Positions 52,080 to 58,948 of a stretch of DNA of 64,000 bases are shown here, in pieces. The translations under genes were made by a program, and so were the position numbers. Source of the DNA: Paenibacillus athensensis. Lineage in GTDB: Bacteria; Bacillota; Bacilli; Paenibacillales; NBRC-103111. The DNA lies in contig NZ_MYFO02000003.1 of the NCBI RefSeq assembly GCF_004514475.2, positions 1 through 64,000 of the forward strand, given 5' to 3'. The notes beneath the pieces were generated by a model that ran no database searches, was not told where the DNA came from, and saw only the letters and a program-made list of their open reading frames with translations. Every line of letters begins with the position of its first letter. Position 1 is the stretch's first letter.

Positions 52080-52378
52080 TTTTTTATCGATAATGTACAT
52101 GGACATGATGCGCCCCCAGCACTGGATTCAGCACAGACTCTAGTAACTTGGCCATATAGTATTCTGGTATTGAGTCATTTTCATACCTTCGTTTGGGCGC
52201 ACGGTCCAGGTATAGAAACTTAACTAGCAGTGCCAATGGAGGAATCTGTAGATTGGTATCGAAATAGTCCACTTGTACTAGTGTTTTTTGTAAACGCGAA
52301 AAATGAGAATGTGGCTCCTAAATTTGGTTAGGAGTTTAAAAGGATACTCAGTGTAATACTAAAACGGACGGTGAAAAA
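52080..52378 (+). other. Island region before the DUF4230 gene
   Basis: 299 AT-rich bases. A 62-codon open frame on the minus strand (52084-52272) has no convincing ribosome site and no family resemblance I recognise; it may be a gene fragment. Confidence 0.35.
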
Positions 52379-53140
52379 ATGGACGCAAATAGAGGAAACA
52401 TCGAAGAAAAAGATGAAAAAATAGCCCAGCTCGAAAGACTGTTAATAGAATTAAAGGAAGCTCAAATGCAAAGTGCGGCAACGATCGCAGTAGGTTATAA
52501 CGCAAGGTCGTTATCTCCACCGAAAGGAATATTTAAGTTTTTAAAAGCCGCTGGAGTGAAGATTATTTTGGCCATTCTGGCTTTTTTAGTTATCACTTCA
52601 GGCGTCATTTGGCTATTTGTGAGCAGTACCTTCAAACATGAGTCTGTCACGTTTGTTGAACATGTCCAAGAGCTTGCCACATTGGCAACAGCTGAAGCTC
52701 ATATGAAAGCGGTTATATACGAAGAGGATAATAAGATTTTCGGGAAAGATATCTCGATTAATTTTCCAGGAACGAAGAGAGAACTCCTAGTAGTTGTACC
52801 TGGGACGGTTATTGCTGGTGTTGATTTGAAAGGAATTACTTCTGAGGATTTGGTTATTAATGAAGAAACAAAACACATAGATATTACCCTTCCTCATGCA
52901 AAGCTCATTCAGGAGCCGTCCTTACAGATGGATAAAATACAAGCCATAGACAATGGTGGGATTTTCCGTTCCGATATTAAAATGAATGAGGGGTTTAAAA
53001 AGGCCGCTGAGGCACAAGAGCAAATTCGTAAAGAGGCTATTTCTTTCGGTTTATTAGATACTGCAGAGAAGAATGCTGAAAAAGTGTTAAAGGAATTTTT
53101 TAAGAACATTGGTTATACGGTGAATGTCACTTTTAATTAA
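52379..53140 (+). CDS. DUF4230-type membrane-anchored protein
   Basis: A 253-residue protein. An N-terminal coiled-coil stretch (about 8-32, EKDEKIAQLERLLIELKEAQ) is followed by one transmembrane helix (about 60-83) and a large extracytoplasmic domain (90-253). That domain resembles DUF4230: FVEHVQELATLATAEAH, VVVPGTVIAGVDLKGI and a C-terminal helical AEKVLKEFFKNIGY. Function unknown. It is AT-rich relative to the chromosome and lies in the ssrA island. The ATG lacks a strong Shine-Dalgarno sequence (CGGTGAAAAA). Confidence 0.65.
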   Translation: MDANRGNIEEKDEKIAQLERLLIELKEAQMQSAATIAVGYNARSLSPPKGIFKFLKAAGVKIILAILAFLVITSGVIWLFVSSTFKHESVTFVEHVQELATLATAEAHMKAVIYEEDNKIFGKDISINFPGTKRELLVVVPGTVIAGVDLKGITSEDLVINEETKHIDITLPHAKLIQEPSLQMDKIQAIDNGGIFRSDIKMNEGFKKAAEAQEQIRKEAISFGLLDTAEKNAEKVLKEFFKNIGYTVNVTFN

Positions 53141-53190
53141 CGGGACGGCTTGCCCATTCTACTTGTGATTAGGCATGTTCTGTAATTTAT

Positions 53191-53247
53191 GCTACCTTCC
53201 CGAACATCTGAATTATTACTTGGCGAATTGTGGATTACCAAGCCGCC
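53191..53247 (+). repeat. Degenerate island repeat, copy 1
   Basis: CTACCTTCCCGAA followed by TTGGCGAATTGTGGATTACC and AAGCC. A related copy stands at 54037-54094, after the retropepsin-like gene. The conserved core is GGCGAATTGTG(G/A)ATT...CCAAGCC. Confidence 0.55.
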
Positions 53248-53320
53248 GCTCGGAAAATCGAACCCTTGTCTATACAAACCCATAATAGTTAATGCTGGGA
53301 ATGGGTTCATCATGATTACT

Positions 53321-53354
53321 AAGCCTAACCACATCATTTTGGGTTAGGCTTTTA
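53321..53354 (+). terminator. Hairpin terminator in the island
   Basis: AAGCCTAACC pairs with GGGTTAGGCTT across ten bases, followed by TTT. Confidence 0.7.
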
Positions 53355-53392
53355 TGTTATAATGAGGGTAATATAATCGGGAGGTGGCAAAG

Positions 53393-53650
53393 ATGAGATG
53401 GGAAGAAGTTCGTGAACAGTTTCCAAATGAATGGGTTGTTTGTGAGGCATTAAAGTCCCGCTCGGAGGACGGATACTGGCTCGTTGATGAAGTGGCTGTC
53501 ATTGATCGCTTTGACGATTCCGCTGTTGCCATGAAGAGATATTATGAATTGCATCGGGAGCAGCCTTATCGGGAATACGGTTTTTTTCACACATCCCGCG
53601 AGAAACTGGAGCTTCGAGAGAAATGGGCGGGGGTACGGGGACCCAGATGA
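53393..53650 (+). CDS. Small hypothetical protein paired with a retropepsin-like gene
   Basis: An 85-residue acidic cytosolic protein starting MRWEEVREQFPNEWVV with DGYWLVDEVAVIDRFDDS in the middle. I do not recognise the family from motifs. It overlaps the next gene by four bases (ATGA), so the two are translationally coupled. GGGAGGTGG precedes the ATG; GTG 53384 in the same frame is less likely. Confidence 0.7.
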   Translation: MRWEEVREQFPNEWVVCEALKSRSEDGYWLVDEVAVIDRFDDSAVAMKRYYELHREQPYREYGFFHTSREKLELREKWAGVRGPR

Positions 53651-54030
53651 ACATAGATTTAAAGTATGGATTACCCTTTATTGAAGTAACAATTTGTTAT
53701 CGCGGTGAAGAACTACTCTTGAAAAATGTATTGCTCGATACGGGTTCGGCGGGAACCATTTTCAGTGCGGATGCAGTGGACGCAGTTGGAGTTAAAATTG
53801 AGCCTGGGGATTTTTTAAACAAGATCAGAGGCGTGGGTGGAGTAGAGGTTGTTTATTCCAAACATTTTGATTTTGTTAAGGCGGGAGAAGTTTCGCTGTC
53901 AGCGTTTGAGGTAGAAATCGGAGACATGAATTACGGCATGGAGATAGACGGTATACTAGGGTTTGATTTCATCCGTTCATCTGGACTGGTGATCGATTCG
54001 AGGGAATTAACCGTGCTGGCTAAAGATTAG
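53647..54030 (+). CDS. Retropepsin-like aspartic protease domain protein (clan AA)
   Basis: A 127-residue single-domain protein. The catalytic triplet lies in VLLDTGSAGTIFS (about 30-42), followed by the second hallmark DGILGFDFI near residue 105, the psi-loop of pepsin-like folds. One such domain would need to dimerise to be active. Substrate unknown; its coupled partner upstream is the obvious candidate. It has no signal peptide or membrane segment. Confidence 0.78.
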   Translation: MNIDLKYGLPFIEVTICYRGEELLLKNVLLDTGSAGTIFSADAVDAVGVKIEPGDFLNKIRGVGGVEVVYSKHFDFVKAGEVSLSAFEVEIGDMNYGMEIDGILGFDFIRSSGLVIDSRELTVLAKD

Positions 54031-54036
54031 GTTACG

Positions 54037-54094
54037 CCACCTTCCTAAATAATTTCAATATCTAACGGCGGCGAATTGTGAATTTGCCAAGCCT
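54037..54094 (+). repeat. Degenerate island repeat, copy 2
   Basis: CCACCTTCCTAAATAATTTC, then TCTAACGGCGGCGAATTGTG and AATTTGCCAAGCC. It matches the copy at 53191-53247 in its second half and, like it, lies directly after a gene. Confidence 0.55.
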
Positions 54095-54115
54095 ACCCTC
54101 ATCTCCACAAAATAA

Positions 54116-54152
54116 AAAAATGCACGGGCCTATTCGCGGTCTGTGCATTTTT
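54116..54152. terminator. Bidirectional hairpin terminator
   Basis: AAAAATGCAC (54116-54125) pairs with GTGCATTTTT (54143-54152). It separates the convergent retropepsin and minus-strand genes. Confidence 0.75.
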
Positions 54153-54197
54153 CATTTGTATTCAATTCAGAAATTATGAAGTTACTCAAGAGCTTGC

Positions 54198-54458
54198 TTA
54201 GCCTTTTGTATATCTATCAACAACCAGCACCCGTCTTTCATTGTCGTATTGGATACTGCCTGTTTTTAATCCATTTCTCAGGGTAGTACGGGCGATATAG
54301 TTCAAAGCTTTGATTTCATCGTTCGATCGAGGTCGGATACGTGACATATCCCAGCCTTGGTCTTTTGTTTTTTCTCGAAAAGCCACAACAGCACGGTTTA
54401 TCTCACCATTAGTCTTTTGTGATTTGGATTTGATGTCTTGAAGTGTTAATTTTCGCAT
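54198..54458 (-). CDS. Small hypothetical protein of the island
   Basis: An 86-residue basic protein beginning MRKLTLQDIKSKSQKTNGEI, with NDEIKALNYIARTTLRNGL in the middle. No recognised domain. GAAGGAGGG lies before the ATG at 54458, so it is likely a true gene. It is the last gene before the right end of the ssrA island. Confidence 0.6.
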   Translation of the reverse strand: MRKLTLQDIKSKSQKTNGEINRAVVAFREKTKDQGWDMSRIRPRSNDEIKALNYIARTTLRNGLKTGSIQYDNERRVLVVDRYTKG

Positions 54459-54544
54459 GAATTTTCCCTCCTTCAAGTCCCTCATTTACATTATATACAA
54501 CCGCGGGTTGTTTAACCAAGCAATTTAATCGGTTGCAAACAAGA

Positions 54545-54614
54545 AAGCTGCGATTACCCCGTAGATGCCTGTGCAACTATTTCGGACAGGGGGCGACTCT
54601 CCCCGTCACCCACC
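54545..54614 (+). other. Decayed copy of the ssrA 3' end (attachment-site remnant)
   Basis: This stretch repeats the last 70 bases of tmRNA with substitutions: GAAAGCTGCGATTACC, then CCCGTAGATGCCTGTG identical to ssrA, then TTTCGGACAGGGG, then a mutated T-arm and acceptor (GACTCTCCCCGTCACCCA). It is best read as the original ssrA 3' end displaced when the island entered. Confidence 0.72.
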
Positions 54615-54688
54615 GGCAGGCTCCTTTTCCGCGTTTACAGCCCCGGCAAACTACAGTAATCTAGGAGTAGGGAGAGGCGGGGATTCTA

Positions 54689-56836
54689 GTGGATTTTATG
54701 ACAACGGTGCTGCGCGCTTTGACTCGGTATAAATGGTTGTCCGCTGTGTTTGTGCTTAGCTTGTTGGTCGAGGTGGCCTATGCGGTGGCGGCGCCTGTTA
54801 GTTTGCAATATTTGATCGATCAAGCGTTTATGCCCAAGGATGTGAAGGCTTTTGTGATCATTATGGGCCTGTTGTTGGGCTGTGGTTTGCTGAATGTGGT
54901 GGCGAGTATTTTTGGCGATTCTTCATTGGGGAAGCTGAGCGGCGAAGTGATTCGCCAGCAGCGGACGGATTTGCTAAACCATGTGCAGAAGCAATCGCTG
55001 CCTTTTTATCAACGGTTCCAGGTGGGCGATCTGGTGACGCGGTTTATTTCGGATATGGATGTGATGGAGCGGGTGATTCGCGGCTCGCTGCCTGCGTTTT
55101 TGAAGGCGAGTTTGAATATTGTGCTCGGGCTGTGTATGCTGTTTGCGATTGAATGGAAGCTTACGCTGGTGATGCTGGTCGGTTCGACGCTGATGTTTAT
55201 CGGCCCGAAGCTGCTGCAAGGCCGCGCGGAGGCTGCGAATATGGACTATAAAGCGGCGCAGGAGCGCTTTTCGAATACGGTCGATGAGATGGTCAAAGGG
55301 CACCAGACGATCAAAAACCTGCACCAACAGGGCAGGTTCAAGGAGCTTGCGGGGATGCGCATACGCGAGCTGTTTTCGTTTGGCTTCAAGCTGCATATGA
55401 CGAACGCCTGGATGGAGCGGCTACCGTTGACGGCGCTGCTGCTGCTCAATGGTGCGATGATCGGCTTCGGCGGGTATTTGATTTTTCGCGATGAGATGAC
55501 GATTGGCGGGTTCATGGCTTTTTTTACGTTGGTGCTGACGGTAGGGCAGGCGGCTTCGAATGTCTCGTTCCTGATGCCGAGTCTGATTGATTCGGGCATT
55601 AGCTTTCAGCGGGTTGGCGAAATTATGGAGCAGCAGCCCGAGGTGACGGAAGCGGCGGCGCCTGTAGAGCTTGCGGCTTCGCTGCCGTCGATCCGGCTGG
55701 AGCGGGTTACGTTCGGCTATACCGAGGAGACGGAACAGCTGCGTGAGGTCAGTCTGGAGATAACGCCGGGAAGCTATGTGGCTTTTGTCGGACTGAGCGG
55801 CTCGGGCAAGAGTACGGCGCTGCAGTTGATTTCCCGCTTTTATGATCCAAGATCGGGGACGGTGTCGATCGACGGTTATGATCTGCGGACGGTCAGTGAG
55901 GCTTCTCTGCGCAAGCTGAGCACGTTGGTGACTCAGGATACGTTTTTGTTTAACACTACGATTCGCGAAAATCTGCTGCTGGCCGGCAGCGGGGTTACGG
56001 AAGAGATGATGGCCGAGGCGGCCAAGCAGGCGAACATGCATCATATTATCGAAAGCTGGCCTGACGGATACGACACCCGGGTGCGGCAGGGAGGAGCGAC
56101 GTTATCCGGTGGAGAACGACAGCGTCTCTCGCTGGCGCGGGCGCTGCTGCGCAAGCCGGAGCTGCTGCTGCTGGATGAGGTGACGTCGGCGCTGGACCCG
56201 GTTTCGGAGGCCGAAATCAACCAATTTCTCCAAAGGCTTCGCGGAAGTAAAACGATGATATCGGTCACGCATCGGCTGGCCTCTGCCGTACATGCGGATC
56301 AAATCCACGTGTTTCAAGGGGGGCGCATCGTCGAGTCCGGCACTCATGAGGAGCTTTTGAGGCGCAACGGGCTGTATAGCAGCCTGTGGGAGAAGCAAAG
56401 CGGCATGCATCTTTCCCGCGACGGTCAGCACGCAACGGTGGATGCGGAGCGGTTGGCCAAGCTGCCTTTTTTCGGGGGAATCGATCCCGCGTTGCTTAAA
56501 GATGTGGCGAAGCTGTTTGCCACTGAGGCTTGTCAGGAAGATCAGGTCATCGTGCGTGAAGGTGAAGAGGGGAATAAGTGCTATATCATCGTTCGGGGCA
56601 AGTTTGAGGTCCTCAAGCAGCAGGCCGACGACAGCCAGACGAGAGTAGCCGTTCTGCAGGATGGCGACCACTTCGGTGAAATTGCTTTGCTGAAAAATAT
56701 TTCGCGGACAGCGACGGTTCGGGCGCTGATTCCTTCCGTGCTCCTGTCCATTCGGCGCGAGGCTTTTCGTCAATTGATGGACGAGCATCCGCACATTCTG
56801 GCTCATCTGGAACAAACACTGAAGCAGCGTATGTGA
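54689..56836 (+). CDS. ABC exporter with C-terminal cyclic-nucleotide-binding domain
   Basis: A 715-residue half-transporter. Six transmembrane helices (about 15-300) are followed by a nucleotide-binding domain (about 330-570): Walker A GLSGSGKSTA, signature LSGGERQRLSLARA, Walker B ELLLLDEVTSALD, H-loop SVTHRLASA. The last 125 residues are a cNMP-binding domain with the phosphate cassette FGEIALLKNISRTATV, including its Arg. There is no C39 peptidase at the N-terminus. It heads an operon with two GNAT-like genes and a 34-residue peptide gene, so it probably exports that peptide, perhaps under second-messenger control. It starts with GTG after GGAGAGGCGGGG. Confidence 0.85.
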   Translation: MDFMTTVLRALTRYKWLSAVFVLSLLVEVAYAVAAPVSLQYLIDQAFMPKDVKAFVIIMGLLLGCGLLNVVASIFGDSSLGKLSGEVIRQQRTDLLNHVQKQSLPFYQRFQVGDLVTRFISDMDVMERVIRGSLPAFLKASLNIVLGLCMLFAIEWKLTLVMLVGSTLMFIGPKLLQGRAEAANMDYKAAQERFSNTVDEMVKGHQTIKNLHQQGRFKELAGMRIRELFSFGFKLHMTNAWMERLPLTALLLLNGAMIGFGGYLIFRDEMTIGGFMAFFTLVLTVGQAASNVSFLMPSLIDSGISFQRVGEIMEQQPEVTEAAAPVELAASLPSIRLERVTFGYTEETEQLREVSLEITPGSYVAFVGLSGSGKSTALQLISRFYDPRSGTVSIDGYDLRTVSEASLRKLSTLVTQDTFLFNTTIRENLLLAGSGVTEEMMAEAAKQANMHHIIESWPDGYDTRVRQGGATLSGGERQRLSLARALLRKPELLLLDEVTSALDPVSEAEINQFLQRLRGSKTMISVTHRLASAVHADQIHVFQGGRIVESGTHEELLRRNGLYSSLWEKQSGMHLSRDGQHATVDAERLAKLPFFGGIDPALLKDVAKLFATEACQEDQVIVREGEEGNKCYIIVRGKFEVLKQQADDSQTRVAVLQDGDHFGEIALLKNISRTATVRALIPSVLLSIRREAFRQLMDEHPHILAHLEQTLKQRM

Positions 56837-56872
56837 GCGTAGCAAGGCTGACAGGAAGGGGAGAGGACCGGG

Positions 56873-57388
56873 ATGACGATTTTTTTCAGACGCTGCGCAA
56901 ATGACGAGGAGCTTGCCAAGGTGAGTTTATTTGCGCTGGCGAACAAGCGTGAGATGCATGCTGCTTTGGGTACGTTGGATATGGTCTCGCAGCTGGTGTC
57001 TTATATGACGCATGGTCATTTGCTGTATTTGGCCGATGACGAGGATCAGGTGGTAGGCATCATCGCCTATTATCACGGAACGCCTGAACAGGAATTTAAA
57101 AATAAGGAGGTCGCTTTCGTAGACGCTGCCATTCTGGGGCAGGCTTATCGGGGGACGCGAATTTTTATCCGCGGGCTTCGCTACATGGTGGACGCCATCA
57201 TCGAGGCGCATCCGGACGTGCAGGAACTGCGATTCATTGCTTTTGCGGAAAATACCTACTTATGCAGGCTTTACGCTAAATTTTCCAAGATTAGCAGTAC
57301 CCGTGAGGGGCCGTTTGGAAAAGAGACGGTGTTTAGTGTGAAAATTCACAATTTACGGGCTACCTTAAATGAGCCCCGTTTAGTATAA
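56873..57388 (+). CDS. GNAT-like acyltransferase, first of the peptide operon
   Basis: A 171-residue protein with a GNAT fold. The acyl-CoA-binding motif A is ILGQAYRGTRIFIRGLRYM (about 83-101), preceded by the beta strand LYLADDEDQVVGIIAYYHG, and FAENTYLCRLYAKF resembles motif B. It starts 36 bases after the ABC exporter gene with GGGGAGAGGACCGGG upstream. Operon context suggests it acylates the nearby 34-residue peptide or its product, which is unproven. A resistance or self-protection acetyltransferase is another possibility. Confidence 0.75.
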   Translation: MTIFFRRCANDEELAKVSLFALANKREMHAALGTLDMVSQLVSYMTHGHLLYLADDEDQVVGIIAYYHGTPEQEFKNKEVAFVDAAILGQAYRGTRIFIRGLRYMVDAIIEAHPDVQELRFIAFAENTYLCRLYAKFSKISSTREGPFGKETVFSVKIHNLRATLNEPRLV

Positions 57389-57389
57389 T
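57384..57389 (+). promoter_or_regulatory. Possible internal promoter before the 34-residue peptide gene
   Basis: TATAAT (57384-57389) overlaps the end of the first GNAT gene. The base run 17 upstream (TACCTT) is a poor -35. A separate promoter would let the peptide be made in excess over its enzymes. Confidence 0.35.
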
Positions 57390-57435
57390 AGAACTTACTA
57401 ACATATTTTTTCATACGAAAAAGGGGGATACACAC

Positions 57436-57540
57436 ATGGTCATCATTCCACCAAGCGTCAAGGATGTCAAAAAAGGAAGCGGCTTTGGCAAATTCATTAT
57501 CGTGAACGATACGTTACGGGTACAACCACAAGCCAAGTAA
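57436..57540 (+). CDS. 34-residue peptide, candidate precursor of an exported modified peptide
   Basis: A short gene missed by length cut-offs. It starts with ATG behind AAAAAGGGGGA (a strong ribosome site) and its TAA overlaps the ATG of the next gene (TAATG). The product is basic (five Lys, one Arg, two Asp), begins MVIIPPSVKDVKK, continues GSGFGKFIIVNDTL and ends in VQPQAK. It has no Cys, no Trp and no signal peptide. GSG could be a Gly-type cleavage site. Its place between two acyltransferase-like genes behind an ABC exporter suggests a ribosomally made peptide modified on Lys or its N-terminus. Confidence 0.7.
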   Translation: MVIIPPSVKDVKKGSGFGKFIIVNDTLRVQPQAK

Positions 57541-58067
57541 TGTCCTATATATTTCGACCTTGTGTCATGGAAATGGACCACGAGGCGTATGTCCGCTTTT
57601 TGCTCCAGCATCACGATGAGCTGAATTTGCCGTATCCGTTTTCGGTGAAGCTGGGGTTCCTCTGCAGTCCGCTTATGTTTGGCAAGGCGGTATTGATCTT
57701 TTCGGAGGATACCTACGAGATTGTCGGGGCGGCCGGTTTCGTGTACGGGACAGGTCCAAACGGCTATGAGGATCGTCAGGTTTGCCAAGTCGAGGTTGTT
57801 TATCTGCAGCCGGAGGTTCGGCAGACGTCGTTGTTTATGCAGGCGCTGCTGGTGCTGATTGGCGAGATGAAAAGCGGCAACGCGGAGATTGAGCGGGTTC
57901 AGTTCTGGGCATCCGAGGCCCAAAGGGAGCCGGAACAGCTTTTCTCCCGATTCAGCGACTTATCCGGTTCGGAGCGTTTTACCGTGAATGGTCTCACCTG
58001 TTATCAGGTGGCGTTCCCTGAGCTGGAGAGGTATAGCCGTCGGTTCGAGAGTTGGTTTCATCGATAA
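57540..58067 (+). CDS. GNAT-like acyltransferase, second of the peptide operon
   Basis: A 175-residue protein with GNAT features: strand CQVEVVYLQPEVRQTSLFMQ (about 78-97), where the RQTSLF stretch holds the CoA pyrophosphate-loop position, and the preceding YEIVGAAGFVYG. It is similar in length and layout to the first GNAT but has little obvious identity, so the two may catalyse different steps or form a heterodimer. The ATG overlaps the stop of the peptide gene. A terminator follows. Confidence 0.72.
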   Translation: MSYIFRPCVMEMDHEAYVRFLLQHHDELNLPYPFSVKLGFLCSPLMFGKAVLIFSEDTYEIVGAAGFVYGTGPNGYEDRQVCQVEVVYLQPEVRQTSLFMQALLVLIGEMKSGNAEIERVQFWASEAQREPEQLFSRFSDLSGSERFTVNGLTCYQVAFPELERYSRRFESWFHR

Positions 58068-58101
58068 GGCAGGCGAGGTGGCACACCTGTACAAAGCGCA
58101 A

Positions 58102-58127
58102 GGCCCGATCCGAGGATCGGGTCTTTT
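58102..58127 (+). terminator. Rho-independent terminator of the ABC/GNAT/peptide operon
   Basis: CCCGATC pairs with GATCGGG around CGAG, followed by TCTTTTT. It closes the four-gene unit. Confidence 0.85.
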
Positions 58128-58160
58128 TGTTGTCTGGAGGGCGATGCTCCGGAACCCAAA

Positions 58161-58196
58161 GTTATAACTGTTATAAGGTATAACTTTTGATATAAT
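58161..58196 (+). promoter_or_regulatory. Promoter and operator-like repeats of the AbrB/Doc pair
   Basis: GTTATAAC (58161-58168), TTATAA (58171-58176) and GGTATAAC (58177-58184) are phased near-palindromes just upstream of an extended -10 TGATATAAT (58188-58196). They probably bind the AbrB-type antitoxin for autoregulation. Confidence 0.55.
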
Positions 58197-58242
58197 GAAT
58201 CATAGTATAAAATAAGAAAACTTGAAGAAGGGTGGGGTCAAG

Positions 58243-58515
58243 TTGACGAATCCAGCGAATGTCAACCGTTATTCCCGCAAAATTGGACGTATGGGCAATA
58301 GCTTGGGTGTAAGTTTACCCAAAAGCCTTGCTGCGCAGCTGCAAATTTCACAAGGTGATGAGATTGAATTTATCGTTCATGAATCCGGAGAAGTGACGTT
58401 AAAAAAAGTACGGCCCACCAGCCTGCCCGACCACGTTCGTCCGGAAGTGTTGGAAGCTTTCTTTGATGTGTTTGAAGAAGATAAGGGAATTCTTGAAGAT
58501 TTAAGGGATCGATGA
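58243..58515 (+). CDS. AbrB/MazE-type antitoxin
   Basis: A 90-residue protein with an N-terminal swapped-hairpin AbrB domain (about 9-50): RKIGRMGNSLGVSLPKSLAAQL, broken after 20, then GDEIEFIVHESGEV. The C-terminal tail is acidic (VFEEDKGILEDL), as expected of a toxin-binding region. The TTG at 58243 was chosen because GGTGGGG lies five bases upstream. It is immediately followed by a Doc-type toxin. Confidence 0.85.
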   Translation: MTNPANVNRYSRKIGRMGNSLGVSLPKSLAAQLQISQGDEIEFIVHESGEVTLKKVRPTSLPDHVRPEVLEAFFDVFEEDKGILEDLRDR

Positions 58516-58516
58516 A

Positions 58517-58912
58517 ATGACGAACTTTCTGACTCGTGAAGAAGTAATTGCTGCGCACTATTTTATGATGAAACGCATGAACGATGCTGAACAAGCGGGT
58601 GTGAAGGATCACGGCCTGCTGGATTCTGCGGTGCATCGCCCACGACAAACGGTTTTCGGAGCAGACGCTTATCCGAATTTGTTTGACAAAGCAGCTGCTT
58701 TGCTGGAATCGCTGGTGAAAAATCATTGTTTCCACAATGGAAATAAGAGAACAGCATATTTGGTCACCAAGTCCTTCTTGATGCTCAACGGCTATCATGT
58801 AAGAATGGAGCGCGAATATGCCGTGGAGTTCGTTGTGGATATTGCAACAGGTGTGCATTCATTGGAGACGATTGCCGAGCTATTACAAAGTCATTCTGTG
58901 AAAAAACGGTGA
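58517..58912 (+). CDS. doc: Doc-family (Fic-fold) toxin
   Basis: A 131-residue Fic/Doc protein. The active-site motif reads HCFHNGNKRTA (about 75-85), fitting HxFx(N/D)GNKR. Doc toxins phosphorylate EF-Tu using this loop. GLLDSAVHRPRQTVFG near residue 33 is the typical Doc N-terminal stretch. The gene begins two bases after the antitoxin stop. All motif residues are intact, so the toxin is probably active. Confidence 0.88.
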   Translation: MTNFLTREEVIAAHYFMMKRMNDAEQAGVKDHGLLDSAVHRPRQTVFGADAYPNLFDKAAALLESLVKNHCFHNGNKRTAYLVTKSFLMLNGYHVRMEREYAVEFVVDIATGVHSLETIAELLQSHSVKKR

Positions 58913-58948
58913 GGGAGCTCGGTTTCGAGCTCTCTCTGTTTATAGCCG

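Larger units (their letters stand above)
52024..54614. mobile_element. Small genomic island at the 3' end of ssrA, integrase lost
   Basis: Between the intact ssrA 3' end and a decayed second copy of that end (54545-54614) lies about 2.6 kb of visibly AT-richer DNA with four or five accessory genes. The shared core CCCGTAGATGCCTGTG occurs at 51966-51981 and 54558-54573. tmRNA genes are common integration sites, where the incoming element restores the gene and displaces the old end. No integrase or recombinase gene is seen, so this is a remnant or a non-autonomous insert. Confidence 0.7.

Noticed and set aside
52024-54614. Prophage or conjugative element
   Set aside because: No integrase, structural, packaging or transfer gene is visible; only small accessory genes remain.
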